This document shows, in pieces, positions 33,601 through 45,070 of a stretch of 64,000 nucleotides of DNA (positions within the stretch are counted from its first letter, which is position 1; each line of letters starts with the position of its first letter). Both the position numbers and the translations under genes were made by a program. The DNA is from Dendrocalamus latiflorus (taxonomy: Eukaryota; Streptophyta; Magnoliopsida; Poales; Poaceae): NCBI GenBank assembly GCA_017311315.1, contig CM029671.1:23682565-23746564 (forward strand). The letters are read 5' to 3'. The notes under the pieces were generated by a model that worked only from the letters and a program-made list of their open reading frames with translations, had not been told where the DNA came from and did no database searches.

Positions 33601-36600
33601 GGTGATGATGAAGACGATGCCGCGTGGTGACGACTCGCCGAGCGGAGCCATTGTGAGCAGTGGCTTGGGCAACTCGACGACGACTACGATGGCGGGGAGG
33701 CTTCCATTCCCGATGCTGACAAGGACGAACTACGCGGCGTGGGCGATGAGGATGAAGTTCCTCCTACGAACCAATGGCGTGTGGGGTGCTATTGATCCTG
33801 AGAAGGCGCCCGGGGCTGTTGATGAGAGCAAGGACCAGTTGGCCTTGACGATCATCTCGCAGTCGATCGACGATGAGACGCTGCTGCGAGTTGCTGAGAA
33901 GGAGACCGCCTCTGATGTGTGGGCGGCGTTGCGCTCTATGCATGTGGGCAGCGAGCGTGTCCGGGAGGCAAGAATTCAGTCCTTGCGGTCTGATTTTGAT
34001 AACCTCAAGATGGGTGATGCAGAGTCCGTGGATGATTTCGCGGCGAAGTTTACGGTGCTAGTTGGGCGCATTCGTGAACTTGGTGATGCGATGGACGAGA
34101 AGTACGTCGTGAAGAAACTACTGCGAGCTGTCTCCACCAAGTTCGTTAACGTCGCTTCATCGTTGATGCTATTTAGCGACATCAACAAAATGGCCATGGA
34201 GGAGGCCATTGGGTCACTGAAGGCACATGAAGAACTGCTCAAGGGACGGGAGGTCCAAAGGGAAGAACAACAACTTCTCATGGCAAGAACACGTGACTCG
34301 TCAGGAGGTCGTGGTCGTGGTCGTGGCCGCGACGAGCAGAAAGACAAGAGCAAGGTAAAATGCTACAACTGTCAAGACCTTGGACATTTTGCTTGGGAAT
34401 GTCCTGAGAAGAAGAAGAATGAGACTGCACTCCTTGCCGCAGCATCAAGCGATTATGAGCCAGCTCTCCTGTGAGTGGAGACATGATGCCAAGATTAGGG
34501 GGGTAATTGTTAGAGTTTAATCTTGTCATTAGTGCATATCCATGTTTTTAATTATGTGCATGCATGTAGCGATCATCAGGTATATAGGATTTTTGGCTTT
34601 TCATAGTAGTGTGTGGTGCCTAAAGAAGCTTGTGGCAGTACGTGAGATGCGTACGCAAGAATGGCAGAGGAGCCGTGCGATGCGGCCGGATGGAAGGCGT
34701 CAAATATCTACAAGGTGCAAATGTTACATGAGTTCAGCTGCATAGCAATGGTCAGTAGTGTTTTGCATGTGTTAGGATCGAGTCAAAGTAGTTAGTTGTT
34801 AGTGGATGCATGCATGCAGGTGATGTGCTGCTTGACTGGATCCAATGAAAGGCCACGATGTGAATTAGTGGCTGGTGAAAAGGTCCTGGCTTGCATGCTG
34901 CTTACACGTACGAGATGTGGCGTGAGTCTCGGCTGAGTGATTTGGCCGGCCATTTGTTTCATCCATGTACTTGAGTCTATATATGAATGAAAAACAACGT
35001 GAGTTGTGTGGCTGCACCAACAAAGCTTACTAGTTTGTGCCATTCTGTATGTGTGCGTGTGTCCACCAAGCAAAGAGAACAGAGTGTTTGTGAAAAACAC
35101 CAAAAGTGAGGAAGTGATTTCCAACAAGAGAGGGAGTGATTCCCAACAGTCAAAACTTGCCTTCTTGATCAGAAGAATGTGGAAAAAGAGAAGTTGGGCA
35201 ATTAGCAGTGAAGCAACCATGGCTAGGATTGTACAGGATGCCTGTGTGAACAAAGATCAACATTTTGAGCATTAGTTCAAGAAAGATTGACTAAAAGAGT
35301 TAACCAATTCAATAAGGTGTGAAGTAGAGAGTATTAGTCTATTAGAAAGTAGGATGATAGAACATACCACCACAATGGCGAATGGCACTACAGAGAAGCT
35401 GCTTCCTAACTTTGACACAATTTGCATAGAGAATTCCTTTTGCTCAACAAAGCAGAGCACTAGCACCAATATTCCAATTGCTGATTGTAGGATAAGCTGG
35501 CCCAAAGTGCACAAATCATGCAGACCTGTCAATGGTCAACTAGGATGAAAAGGACCAGGAATAATATGCTGTCTGCAATAATGATGACCAAATTCAATTG
35601 CATAGGAAATGACTGTTTCTAGAATGCAGTTGATGCTGGGAGCATGCTTAACATAAAGACATTAAGATCGGAGTAATCTGCAGCATTTCTATCGATAGTT
35701 CAATATAATCTATCAGAGCATGATAGGAGAACATGAGCTTACCAAGAAAAGGGCAGTCATCATTAGAATAAAAAACCTCCTATAGTTTCTTTTTCCAATA
35801 CAATTGTTAAGCCACTGTTGAGATTGAGGAAATCAAGAGAGTTATTATATATTCGCTAATGGAAATAAGAAAAGAATTATTCAGGAGTATGTAGTATGTT
35901 ACCCTGCAGTGATGATCAAAACCATCAACACATTTGTCACAAACTCTGCAATGCTTACTATACTTCAACACCTACAAGAAAATTTTGCAGACCATAAAAT
36001 AATTGCCTGCACTGCAGAAAACATACATCAACACCAACAAATGCAAGAAACATACCTCAACTTCACAGAGGCTGCAGAAAAACATTCCTTCCTCGCTGGC
36101 TTGCTGCTCAGAGGACCATTCACGTGATTGGCAGCAGGAAAAAACAAAAGAGAGAGGGTGGAATATAAGGGAAAATGCGGAGAAAGTTGCACTGCAGGGA
36201 GATGGGTTCTTGTTCTTGTGTTGAGTCATTGACTTCTCACTAGCAGCTGCAACCTCATGCTCTTGCTTTTCTCCAGTTCCCTCTAATTGTAACCCAATAT
36301 CTGAAACACATTGTCTGGATTCCTTCAGATGCTTGCGTTTGTCACTTCCATACAATCTTAGGTACTTCTTTGATTTGAAGACCCCTGGGTCTGCTGGGTC
36401 CGTTGCAGCACACCAGATGTACAGAAAGAAGATACATGAAACCTAAGAAGCCAAATTACACACTTTTATCATAAAGGTGTTTAAGTAGATGGATACTTCC
36501 ACCATAACGGTATTAAGTAAATTCATAATAGGGTTTTGCTAGATAGCATTCTTTTTTCTACGAAAGGGTATATCATGATGAAACAATCGGATCAACATTT

Positions 36601-38108
36601 AGTCATAATAAATTGCCTTATCAATTATCATAGACTTGTATTCAGTTGCAGTACAAAAACTGCAGTTGAGATAAAGTGTGCCAAAGAAATTTAGTTGTAC
36701 AATGACCACCATGTGTTAAATCATGCTGTAGTGCCTTCCACTGTCATCCAGTTTTGTGAACACAATCATGTGATGCTTTAAAGAAAACCAGATTTCATTC
36801 AGAAATGTTATAGTGTGCTGCATTTGTGAATTTTAATGCCATCCCATATCTATGGAGTTCACAACTTCACATCTGGAAAAGCAAACCATAATTCCCATAT
36901 TCTGACTGTAACTACACATGGTTAATCATGAAGCAGTCAAAAGTGTTCTGGCATGGTGATGCATGCCACTCTGTAATACATGTATAAAAATGCTAAGAAA
37001 TCTTCCAGAAGACCAAAAAGGCACTCTCCACAACATTACCTACTCATTACAGCATAAACACAACAATTTTCTTAGAAGTAAAGAAAGCTTCCAATGATGT
37101 TAGGTAGGACAATCATGTTACTGTCAGCTACAAAGAAGTTAAGAATTAATACAGGATAACCCATTTGCAGGGGACAATATAACCCGATACATGGAAATGT
37201 CTTTCTCAACTTGGCATCATTACAACAAGACAGCACCAAAGCAATACCATGGTATCAGAAGGATACGACCAGTGAGAAACGACCAATATTAGTGCAATAA
37301 ATACAACTTATGTCATGTCACTCTCCAGTAAACAGAGTTACAAAATACTACCAAACAGGTACAAATGATGTACAACCCAAAGGCACTACTAGTACTGAAC
37401 TGGATTGACTTGAAAGAAGCACTAAAAGTCTAATATGTACAATTCCTGCTTGCCCTGATACTACATTTCTCGCATCGCTGTTACATACACAAAATAGCCC
37501 TATGCAGGCTATGCTGTTCTTAACCTTGTGAGCAAAGCAAAACTCTACCAACCATGAAGGCTGAAGCAAAGCTGTTGAACTAGACAATGACTTACAGAGT
37601 TAGGCATATCACAAGATAGCACCAGAATTGGATCACCCTCCAACAAACAAAAAGTGCAGAAATCCTACCACATATGCAAGAGTGCTAAATAGCCCATTTC
37701 AAGATAAGACCTGCTTAATTTGGAACCTTCCCAAGTTCCAGCAACCACTGATGGGCCCATCAATCAGGCAGCACCAAGATGGGGATCCCAAGGTGCCAAA
37801 CCACAAGGCACTCATTCAGCAGGGCAGCAAAAGGGAGGGAGGCAAGCAAGAACCTTACCAGAGGAGTGTAGAGCCCCATGGCCACATCCTGGAACACCTT
37901 CCTCCCAACAAAGGGCGCAAAGAACACGTAGAACGCAAAAGCCAGCGCAAGGAACACAGACACTGCCACCACCTGCAACAAACATCGAATTCTTCAGTAA
38001 CCACAAACAACGAAGAATCCCACCCAGAAGAGAAAAAGGCACAAGATTTCACCACCGAGAACGAACCTGGAGAGGGTGGTAGGGGAGCTGCCATCCGTGT
38101 CTCCTCAT
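30678..38108 (-). CDS. DHHC protein S-acyltransferase (PAT, At1g69420/PAT22-like)
   Basis: Nine exons on the minus strand: 38108-38067, 37972-37859, 36442-36056, 35971-35903, 35814-35743, 35496-35368, 35241-35161, 32224-32039 and 31451-30678. All junctions are phase 0 and the product is about 617 residues. The protein starts MRRHGWQLPYHPLQ and has two N-terminal membrane helices (VVAVSVFLALAFAFYVFF; VSCIFFLYIWC), then the DPADPGVF motif. The cysteine-rich domain has CSLCEVEVLKYSKHCRVCDK and the catalytic FDHHCRWLNNCIG. Two more helices, a TTxE-like region and a long Ser-rich cytosolic tail follow. It transfers palmitate to cysteines of membrane-associated proteins. No stops or frameshifts were seen. 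Intron 7 begins with GC instead of GT and carries a young retroelement. The long tail fits plant PATs of the 20/21/22 group. Confidence 0.93.
31571..31784. mobile_element. Tourist-like MITE in PAT intron 8
   Basis: Ends GGCCCTGTTTCAAACAG and GGAACAGGACC are inverted-repeat-like and flanked by TAA (31568-31570 and 31785-31787). 214 bp, within the intron before the last PAT exon. Confidence 0.8.
32500..32765. mobile_element. Possible MITE in PAT intron 7
   Basis: ACGGTGCACCAAC near the left and, reversed, GTGGTGCACCTATG near the right form weak inverted ends about 250 bp apart. No target duplication was confirmed. Confidence 0.3.
32944..33584 (+). repeat. Left LTR of TR-GAG element
   Basis: 641 bp, TG...CA ends, with a TATA-like CTATATATGA at about 33412. 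Confidence 0.95.
33605..34474 (+). CDS. Copia-type Gag (UBN2) of the TR-GAG element
   Basis: 289 residues from the ATG at 33605; the frame is open a little further upstream through the primer-binding site. It has the Copia gag layout: an N-terminal FPMLTRTNYAAWAMRMKFLL segment, a UBN2 core (SDVWAALRSMHVG, MGDAESVDDFAAKFTVLV, LLRAVSTKFVNVASSLMLF), a basic GRGRGRGRDEQKDKSK linker and a CCHC knuckle (CYNCQDLGHFAWEC). It would build the virus-like particle and package RNA. The frame is intact and ends 33 bases before the right LTR, so there is no space for pol. Mobilisation would need polymerase from an autonomous Copia element. Confidence 0.9.
   Translation: MMKTMPRGDDSPSGAIVSSGLGNSTTTTMAGRLPFPMLTRTNYAAWAMRMKFLLRTNGVWGAIDPEKAPGAVDESKDQLALTIISQSIDDETLLRVAEKETASDVWAALRSMHVGSERVREARIQSLRSDFDNLKMGDAESVDDFAAKFTVLVGRIRELGDAMDEKYVVKKLLRAVSTKFVNVASSLMLFSDINKMAMEEAIGSLKAHEELLKGREVQREEQQLLMARTRDSSGGRGRGRGRDEQKDKSKVKCYNCQDLGHFAWECPEKKKNETALLAAASSDYEPALL
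34508..35148 (+). repeat. Right LTR of TR-GAG element
   Basis: 641 bp, identical to the left LTR except for one base at 34904. Confidence 0.95.
35159..35160 (-). other. GC 5' splice site of PAT intron 7
   Basis: The exon ends IKK (AAGAAG) and the intron begins GCAAGTTTTGAC. The next exon starts GISTYDYIIAL after CCAG. GC-AG introns are a known minor class that needs a strong flanking match, which AAG/GCAAGT provides. No nearby GT keeps the frame and the homology. Confidence 0.8.
36443..37858 (-). other. PAT intron 2, 1.4 kb
   Basis: Intron between the exons encoding GLYTPL and VSCIFFLYIW. No coding sequence or recognisable element was seen inside. Confidence 0.7.
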
Positions 38109-38996
38109 TGCCACCCCCAAGAATCAACGAAAACCCAGAGGAAAGAAAGAAGAAACGCAAAAAGGAACGTTCTTTCTTTCTCGCACCAAAGGATGCGATC
38201 AATCAATGCAAGAAGAACGGACCGACCCTTCCAAGAATCATCAAGAACTCACGCACGACACAAGGCGCGCGTGGATTTGATCTTCGTGCGATTGCAGCCG
38301 CATCTGTGGGCTGCGAGAGGGGAAGGAAAAGGGGGCTCGGGAGGAGTATACACCGAAGGAGGCAGGGCATTAAATGTAGCGCTGCTCAGATTTACGGGGG
38401 AAAGCAAGCAAAGCAAACAGCGAGGGAGAGGGACGGGTGGGTTGGAAACGTGGAGGTTTCATCTGGGCTTGGCTGGCTTCGCTTGGTCGCTCACGTGAAG
38501 CTCTCTCCACTGGGACTGGAGGACACTGGCTGTGACTGACTGTGGCAGGAGCAAACTCGGCTGGACCGGGGTGCCTGCCTGCCTGTCACTGTGGGGCTCA
38601 GTGCCACAGCCGCTGCTTCCTTGTCATCCATGCTCCTATGGATAGAGCTTGAGTTTTTATTTTTATTTTTTTGTTTTTGACATGTACACGTTTAGTCGAA
38701 TTTATTGATGGTTCATTGTAAAGATCTACACGGGTGATACAGTATACCAACACCTTTCAGGTTACAAGAATAAATTTCAGAAAAATCACCGTAGAGAAAC
38801 TATACAAATAACACCCGAGATAAACTGAATGGACTTTGCAACGGCCGCCAGTCATTGACGTCAGGCATTTACCATGAAAATGTTTTAAGATATGGTGTTA
38901 AATTTGCTTACGTATAAAGTGAGGAAACGATTAATTACAATGAATAAGCAACAGAAATGGCTAGGGTACCAATAACTCCATTGCCAGTTATAGTAG
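38109..38996 (-). promoter_or_regulatory. Leader and promoter region of the PAT gene
   Basis: Purine/pyrimidine-biased sequence directly upstream of the PAT start, then A/T-rich DNA up to the MITE at 39000. Open frames across it on the plus strand (for example 37628-38539) are antisense shadows. Confidence 0.35.
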
Positions 38997-38999
38997 TAA

Positions 39000-39676
39000 G
39001 GCCTCGTTTGGCACAGCTCAGCTTCACTAGTGAAGCTGTTTTTTTTTTGTTTCAGCTTCACGAGCAGCTTCACCGGTGAAGCTAAAGCTGTTTTGGAAAA
39101 CTGTTTGGCAAAACAGCTTCACCAACAGCTTCATGCATGGCTGAGAGAGGGCAATTGTCCAAAATGCCCCTGTCTACCTGACTTGTTCTAACATTTGGAG
39201 TTGTATGTTTGTATATGGTCATATGAATTAAAAAATAATATATTTGAATGAGTATGAATTAAAAAATTAAAATAATAAAAAAATAAATTTTGTTGTGAAC
39301 CGTGAACGAAATAAATGAGTAAACGGGAGGTGAACCGTGAACAAATGAGTAAAAAATTAAATAAATAAATGTGTAAATAATAAAGTAAAAAATAAACGAG
39401 TACGAAACAGAGAAGTGAACCGTGAACGGGATAGGGAAAGAGTGGCAATTTCATGTAAATTGTTGTGAACTAGAGGGGCAGTCACTTCCTAGGAATATGG
39501 GCCTGAGGGAGAGAGCTGTGAAAAGCTACTTTTTTCAGCTTCACCTCTCCCCTTTCCTTTGTGAGAGCAGAAAAAAAGGAGCTTCACCCATGAAACTGTT
39601 TGCAAAAAGGGTGTTTGGCAAAAAACAGCTTACAACAGCTCATGAAGCCGTTGGTGAAGCTGTGCCAAACAGGGCC
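39000..39676. mobile_element. Tourist-like element, 677 bp
   Basis: Ends GGCCTCGTTTGGCACAGCT and, reversed, GGCCCTGTTTGGCACAGCT are inverted repeats, flanked by TAA at 38997-38999 and 39677-39679. The subterminal parts repeat CAGCTTCAC/GTGAAGCTG words in both directions. The interior is A/T-rich without a transposase. Confidence 0.88.
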
Positions 39677-39689
39677 TAACAGCTCTATC

Positions 39690-39908
39690 AATGCTACACC
39701 ATAAGAAGCAAATCTTCAAATCAAGATGTGCAAGTGAAGATATAAACCATTTAATCTCTTTTGTAACACGCAAAATGTAGCAAAGAAAACATATCTTCAA
39801 GCCGAGATATGCAAGTGAAGACATAAAACATTTAATATCTTTTGTAACATGCAAAAATGTAGTAAAGAAGGCAAATCTTCAAACCAAGATATGCAAGTTA
39901 AGACAGAC
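39690..39908. repeat. Tandem repeat of about 80 bp, left part
   Basis: Almost three units of a sequence containing GCAAATCTTCAAA, ATGCAAGTGAAGACATAAA and CATTTAATCTCTTTTGTAAC. It is interrupted by the solo LTR and continues at 42875. Confidence 0.85.
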
Positions 39909-42874
39909 TGTAACATCCCCCAAATTTTTCATAAATTTGAAAAACAATTCAAATCCATATTTGGTTGCAAAATCTCAAATGTGAGTCTAATCCACACCAA
40001 TCTCAAGCAAAATTTTCACCAATCTCCAAGCAAGCTCTGCCCTACACATGTTTTTTTTTCGCGCAACACTGTAGCATCCGAAAATATCCACCGCCGCCTC
40101 CACCTCCCGTCCGCTCTCGTGTCTTCCTCTCCCCTGCCACCTTGCCAGTCGCCACCCCACCCTTCGGGAGCCCTCCCCGCCAGCTAAGGCCCCAGCTGCC
40201 CCTTCCCGAACCGTCTTCCCCGTGAGTCACAGCCGCCGCCATGGCCTCTCCTTGCGCCAAGCCACCTCCAAGCTCATAGGAAAGCCAATGACCCCTCCGA
40301 CCTCCTCCTGACACACCAGTGAAGCTCCCCACCCACCTAATTCGTTTCCGGTCTCTTCCATCGCCGGTAATGGCCGAAAATCCCTACGGTGCCCTAACTT
40401 TCAATTCTTGTACTCCGGCCAATGAGAATCCAATTCCTCTCTCCAGTAGCACTCCTGAGCTCCCAGAAACCTTTCCCAAGTCTTGCTCTAAACTCCCGAG
40501 CCCTCTACTCCCTCAACCCCGAGCTCCTCTGCTCGGCCATGGCACCCCACTGTGGCCGGCCTCGCACAGACTTCCCCAGGCCGAATCACCACTCCCATGA
40601 GCTTGCCTTGGTCCCAAGGATGCTCAAATGCCAGAGCCCCGACCCCCTTAACCCTAGGAACCGGCCATAGCCTCCAAAAACCGACCCGAATTCCCGAGCT
40701 CGCCGCCAGCGATCGCCGGAGAAATAGCCGGTGCCGACCCCAAAAATGGGTTCCCAGCATCTCCCTGAGTCCACCCATGTCTTCAGTTGGCGTCGCAAAG
40801 CCTTGTAACGCTGGCAATCGCCGTCGCAAACCTCCCCTGTTCGGCTGCTACAGTGCACGCGCAGAGGTAGAAGAGGAACAGTACCCGCCTGTTATGAACA
40901 GTGTTTCGCCCGGTTTGAACAGTAAGTATCCGCAATGAACAGTAACCAGACCCGTTAAACCATTTTTAAGCCCAAAAATGCAAAAATATATCCGTTTCGA
41001 CCGTTTCGAAGCCGCCAATCCATTTCTTAGCTCCAAATATTCATATCAAGCCTCCAAAAATCCCAAACCTAGTTTATTTGAATTTTAATTGAATTTATTT
41101 TGTTGTTTACATTTCTTTATTCCTAGCTCATTTTTCGTCGAGCGTGGAATTAAATTAATTTTATTTACTTTGCGCTAGCACGTGACGTCGAGGATCAGCT
41201 GATTTAAGAATACGAAGCTTCAGATCAAGATCAAGGCCCAGAAGTTGAAGAATACGAAATTGTCGAAATCATAAGCCCGCAAGGCAAGTCACATGTTTTT
41301 GATCATATTGAAATCCCATTAAATTACATTATTTATTTAATGTATTTTCATTATTGATAGTTGCGAACTGATAATTGCTTAAAACAAAGATTTAGAATGG
41401 CATGCTATCTAGATAATCCTACCACTGAGAAATAGCCATGTTTACCTTGATGGCCATATTCACCTTGACAACCTTAGTAAGAATTAACATATGATATAAA
41501 TGTATACAAGATCATTTCATTCAGTATGATACACTACTAAGTGACTCTGGCCGTTGGCCGGTAGGTTTGAAAAACCCGGATCTAGGGTAGGGTGGTATGG
41601 GACGCCGTGCCCTAGACCGGAAATGCTGGTGGGCAGTGTGGGGTAAAGGTGCTGCGCGAAACCGTGCGGCGGTTTCGCCCACTGCTGTACCCTTCAACAT
41701 GTCACACTACTAAGGTGTGAGCCGTGGGCTAATAGAATTGAAAAACCCGGAGAGGGTAGGGTGGTATGGGACACCGTACCCTAGGCCGGTGATGCTGGTG
41801 TGTAAGTTAGGGTAAAAATGGTGTGGAGGTCCGTGTAGGACTTCGTCCACCGCCTTACCCTGAGCCTGAGGCTACGGACCTCAGGAAAAGTATAAGGGCA
41901 AGAACCTTATGCCAAGTAAAAGACACAGCCATCGCCCAACCACAAGCGTTGACTCGTCAAACCTGGTTTAGTAGCTGCTCAAATCGATTGAATATCTACA
42001 ACTTATTTTGGGGACTCCGATTAAGGGATGTCCCGCGTACACAAAGTTGGTATGGAAACAATGAGACCATATTCAACAACGGTAGGATTACACGGAGTCG
42101 ATGTGCGACTTTCTGCGTGGGCCAGCGGAATGCCGACTGCCTGTGTTGCCTCGTCCCTACCGGGTAGAGGCTATATAAAGAATTGAGCAGCGAAAAACCA
42201 TGTTTTCTTAATGTCAGACGTGGAATTAAGAAATCTTGTGGGTAAAGCAGAGCAGCTCTGCAGAGTGAAATAAATGGTATTCGAATACGCCGTGCTTCCG
42301 GTTAATGAAGCTGTGTTAATTGGGTGATTCCAAAAACAAGGCATAAGTAGTGTTTCTGAGATTGTTAAAGTGAGTAATGATGAGACTTTATCTGATAACA
42401 GAAAACCCCTGACCTTAAGGAGCAAATGTTTTAAGTTTTACTTGATTGCAAATAAAACTGCATCCACCTCATAATAAAACCACTATACACCCTCCACCCG
42501 AGAACCCTGGCAATTAGTTATATAGTATTTCCACATGTGATTTGCTGAGTACGGGGTGGGAGTACTCAGGCTTGCCGAATTTTCCCCCAACAGATACCAG
42601 AAGAAAAAGGAAGCAATTCAAGATTTCGCATTAGGGTTACGACCGCACTCAAGCGTTCCTGTGGAGTTTTCTTCGGCTCTTTTGTATGTAAGTTAAGTTT
42701 TGGGCTTGAATGCCCTTATTGTCGTTAAAGCTGACCATTAGGTCTTACTTTAATCCAATTAACTCTTTTTAAATGGCTTATAAGCAGGCATGATACACGG
42801 TTAAGCCGCAACAGAACTCCTGGGCTGTTGCAGGCCGTACGACGTCCCTGGTCCCAAAAATTGGGGGCGTTACA
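39909..42874. mobile_element. Solo LTR of a Gypsy retrotransposon (Tekay/Del-like)
   Basis: The 2966-bp segment starts TGTAACATCCCCCAAATTTT and ends AATTGGGGGCGTTACA. It has TG...CA ends and the perfect 5-bp target duplication CAGAC (39904-39908 and 42875-42879). No gag or pol is present and no second LTR, so it is the product of LTR-LTR recombination. Internal traits typical of large grass chromovirus LTRs are a TATATAAAG box (about 42172), a GAGTACGGGGTGGGAGTACT word (about 42548) and a twofold repeat near 41520-41860 (GTAGGGTGGTATGGGAC). Open frames inside are not called. Confidence 0.85.
41520..41865. repeat. Twofold imperfect tandem repeat inside the solo LTR
   Basis: Two units of about 165-170 bp sharing GAAAAACCCGGA, GGTAGGGTGGTATGGGAC, ACCGTACCCTA/GCCGTGCCCTA and GATGCTGGT-type words. 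Confidence 0.75.
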
Positions 42875-42970
42875 CAGACCATTTAATCTCTTTTGTAACG
42901 TGCAAAATGTAGTAAAGAAGGCAAATCTTCAAACCAACGTATGCAAGTGAAGACATAAACCATTTAGAAT
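42875..42970. repeat. Tandem repeat, right part
   Basis: Continues the unit seen at 39690-39908 beyond the solo LTR (CATTTAATCTCTTTTGTAAC, GCAAATCTTCAAACCAA). Confidence 0.85.
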
Positions 42971-43674
42971 TGGCTAATCTACAGGTGCAAGCTGGATTCT
43001 TATCCAGCGGACATCTAAATCTACCATTGATTCCGCACAAAAAGGGAGGGATCCTAGCCATTGGATGAAGAGGGGGGATGCATATTCGGCATCCACAACT
43101 TCGCGTTCCTGTCTCTTCGGCCCATCCTGCACCTCTTCATGACTTCTACCACTCAACAGCACATGGGGAACCCCAAACCGCCAGCAACCCCGCCTCTAGC
43201 GTCATTGATTCCCACGCTCCTGATCACTACCCAATCAGATCCAACTCCATTATATTGTTGTCGCAGGTGGCAACAATTGCCCCAGTCATCGACCCTACAT
43301 AGCAAGCACAATTTTGAGAGAGAGTTTTCAAAAATTCTTAACTGAAAGTTCTATTTTTGGTTGAAAGTCATCAAATTTTCTAGCTAAATAGTTCAAAATT
43401 AGGGTTGAAAAGTTTCAAATCCTCCAACTACAAGTTCAAATTTATTACTTGAAAGTATCAATTTTCTATCTAAAATTTTCACCAAAATTCCAGTTTTTGC
43501 TGGCTGATTGCATTGTCGTTGCAATGGCATCAACGGGCAAGCGGCGATGTGGAAGGTAGATAGGTGTCCGCTTTGAGTATAAGTAGCAGCTAACCATTGA
43601 ATAGTAGTCCCCAAAAATTTACATTTTACTCTCTTGTGTACCTTACAAAATTTAGTAAAGAATGACATCAACTG
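42971..43674. other. Unassigned region
   Basis: No coding signal supported. Short open frames near 43061-43345 resemble nothing I know. Confidence 0.4.
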
Positions 43675-45070
43675 TGGCGAACCGTGTCATTACCAAGAGG
43701 TAATAATACTAGTCAACAGATTATTATTCATTAAAACATTATTTCATCGAATAATAAGCCCATTAGAGTGTTGCAGCAGAACAATATATAATTAGAGATT
43801 GTCCATTATATTATAATAGCGTTGCCACGTAAGGCTAAAGTCTTTTACAAGGCCATAAGTACCCGAATATTATAACATTAAAGGAAACAGTTTTAGTCCA
43901 ACTAATAATTATAAAAGTACTAGAAAATATACAACATCACCTTAATATACCCTGAGGGTCGTGCTCAAGCTGCCAGTAAAGATATACCTATCCCATGTCT
44001 CGTATAAGGTGTCCACCTCATACGGGTCTTACTTAAGATCATCTCCCTCTCACTCATTATAGAACTCCTCTAGATCGGCATCCTCTACACCAAGTGGGAT
44101 CCTACGTTAGCTACCTCTAAACAAGGGAGAATAATAACAATGGTGAGCACAGAGTACTCAACAAGCATTGATAGCAAAAATGTACTTTTATGATCATGAG
44201 CCAACATTTCAGTGCAACCATTCTCACCTCACATCATCTTGAAAATAAATATATTTATGTTGATAAAGAATTTCAGCTTGTTAATTTAGAAATTTACTAA
44301 ACACTCGCACAACCAAATAGAACATCCATTTGGTTCCTATGGCCTCTAATCTAAGAGATAGATATAAATTCATGATTTATCTACACAAGCTTGTACCATT
44401 TTACCTATGGTCACCCTGATTTTTGTAGCGAATGGTTCTTTGTATTTCCTTATATGTGATATCCAAATCAGGGCACAGAAGTTTTCCTCTATCTCAATAT
44501 ATTATACCTCTAGTTGGCTAGTCATAGTCGTCAGTCCGGGACAGTTTCTCACCCTCACCGGGCATCCACCCGACTATGGGCTAGTCATTGGTTGGGCCAT
44601 ACTCACCTTTACCCAACACTCCACATCGCTAAATATATGTGTCGGGCTTATCCTTTATAGTTCTGAGTTTAATTGAGACCTCATCCGATTTCCTTCCTAG
44701 ATAAATCTACATACCCATTGTGGAGTGCATAATAATTTCGCTAGAGTTACTGATCCTGCCCGCCTTAGACAAAACAATAGTTGATATGACCGATACGGTC
44801 CCTTACACGAGTGAAAGTTTGTAAGCCGTTAGATTTTACCCCTATACAAAGGGTTCCAACATTTCCCTTTATCACCTTCCCAAGGCACCCTCTGCTCCAT
44901 CAGTTGAGTCCACCATTTCCCTTTCATTCTTTCACATATCATTCATCCGGGTTAAACAGAATTTCATTTGATGCAGGGTGATAGTACTTTAGTAGGTAAA
45001 TACTTTATTTTAACTGAAGATAATCTTATCAATATGTTCAAAGGTGTGCTTGCCCGTGAGTTGGTCGTAA
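43675..45070 (-). mobile_element. Probable Gypsy LTR fragment, reverse orientation
   Basis: Begins TGTGGCGAACCGTGTCATTA and contains, reversed, the GAGTACTCTGTGCTCACC-type word found in large grass Gypsy LTRs. No matching end or target duplication was identified, so the boundaries are guesses. Confidence 0.35.

Larger units (their letters stand above)
32944..35148 (+). mobile_element. Gag-only LTR retrotransposon (TR-GAG type, Copia-like), very young
   Basis: Two 641-bp LTRs (32944-33584 and 34508-35148) begin TGTTAG and end CCCAACA. The 5-bp target duplication GTCAA flanks the element. By eye the LTRs differ at a single base (G at 33340, A at 34904). A primer-binding site TGGTATCAGAGC (33587-33598) matches initiator methionine tRNA, and a purine tract (about 34491-34503) precedes the right LTR. 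The 923-bp interior holds gag only: no protease, integrase or reverse transcriptase. It lies antisense to the PAT gene, inside intron 7. Confidence 0.95.

Noticed and set aside
37628..38539. 303-codon plus-strand open frame
   Set aside because: Antisense to the first two PAT exons and its leader; low-complexity Lys/Arg/Gln content and no recognisable domain.
40319..40938. Proline-rich open frames
   Set aside because: They lie inside the solo Gypsy LTR, which is non-coding.
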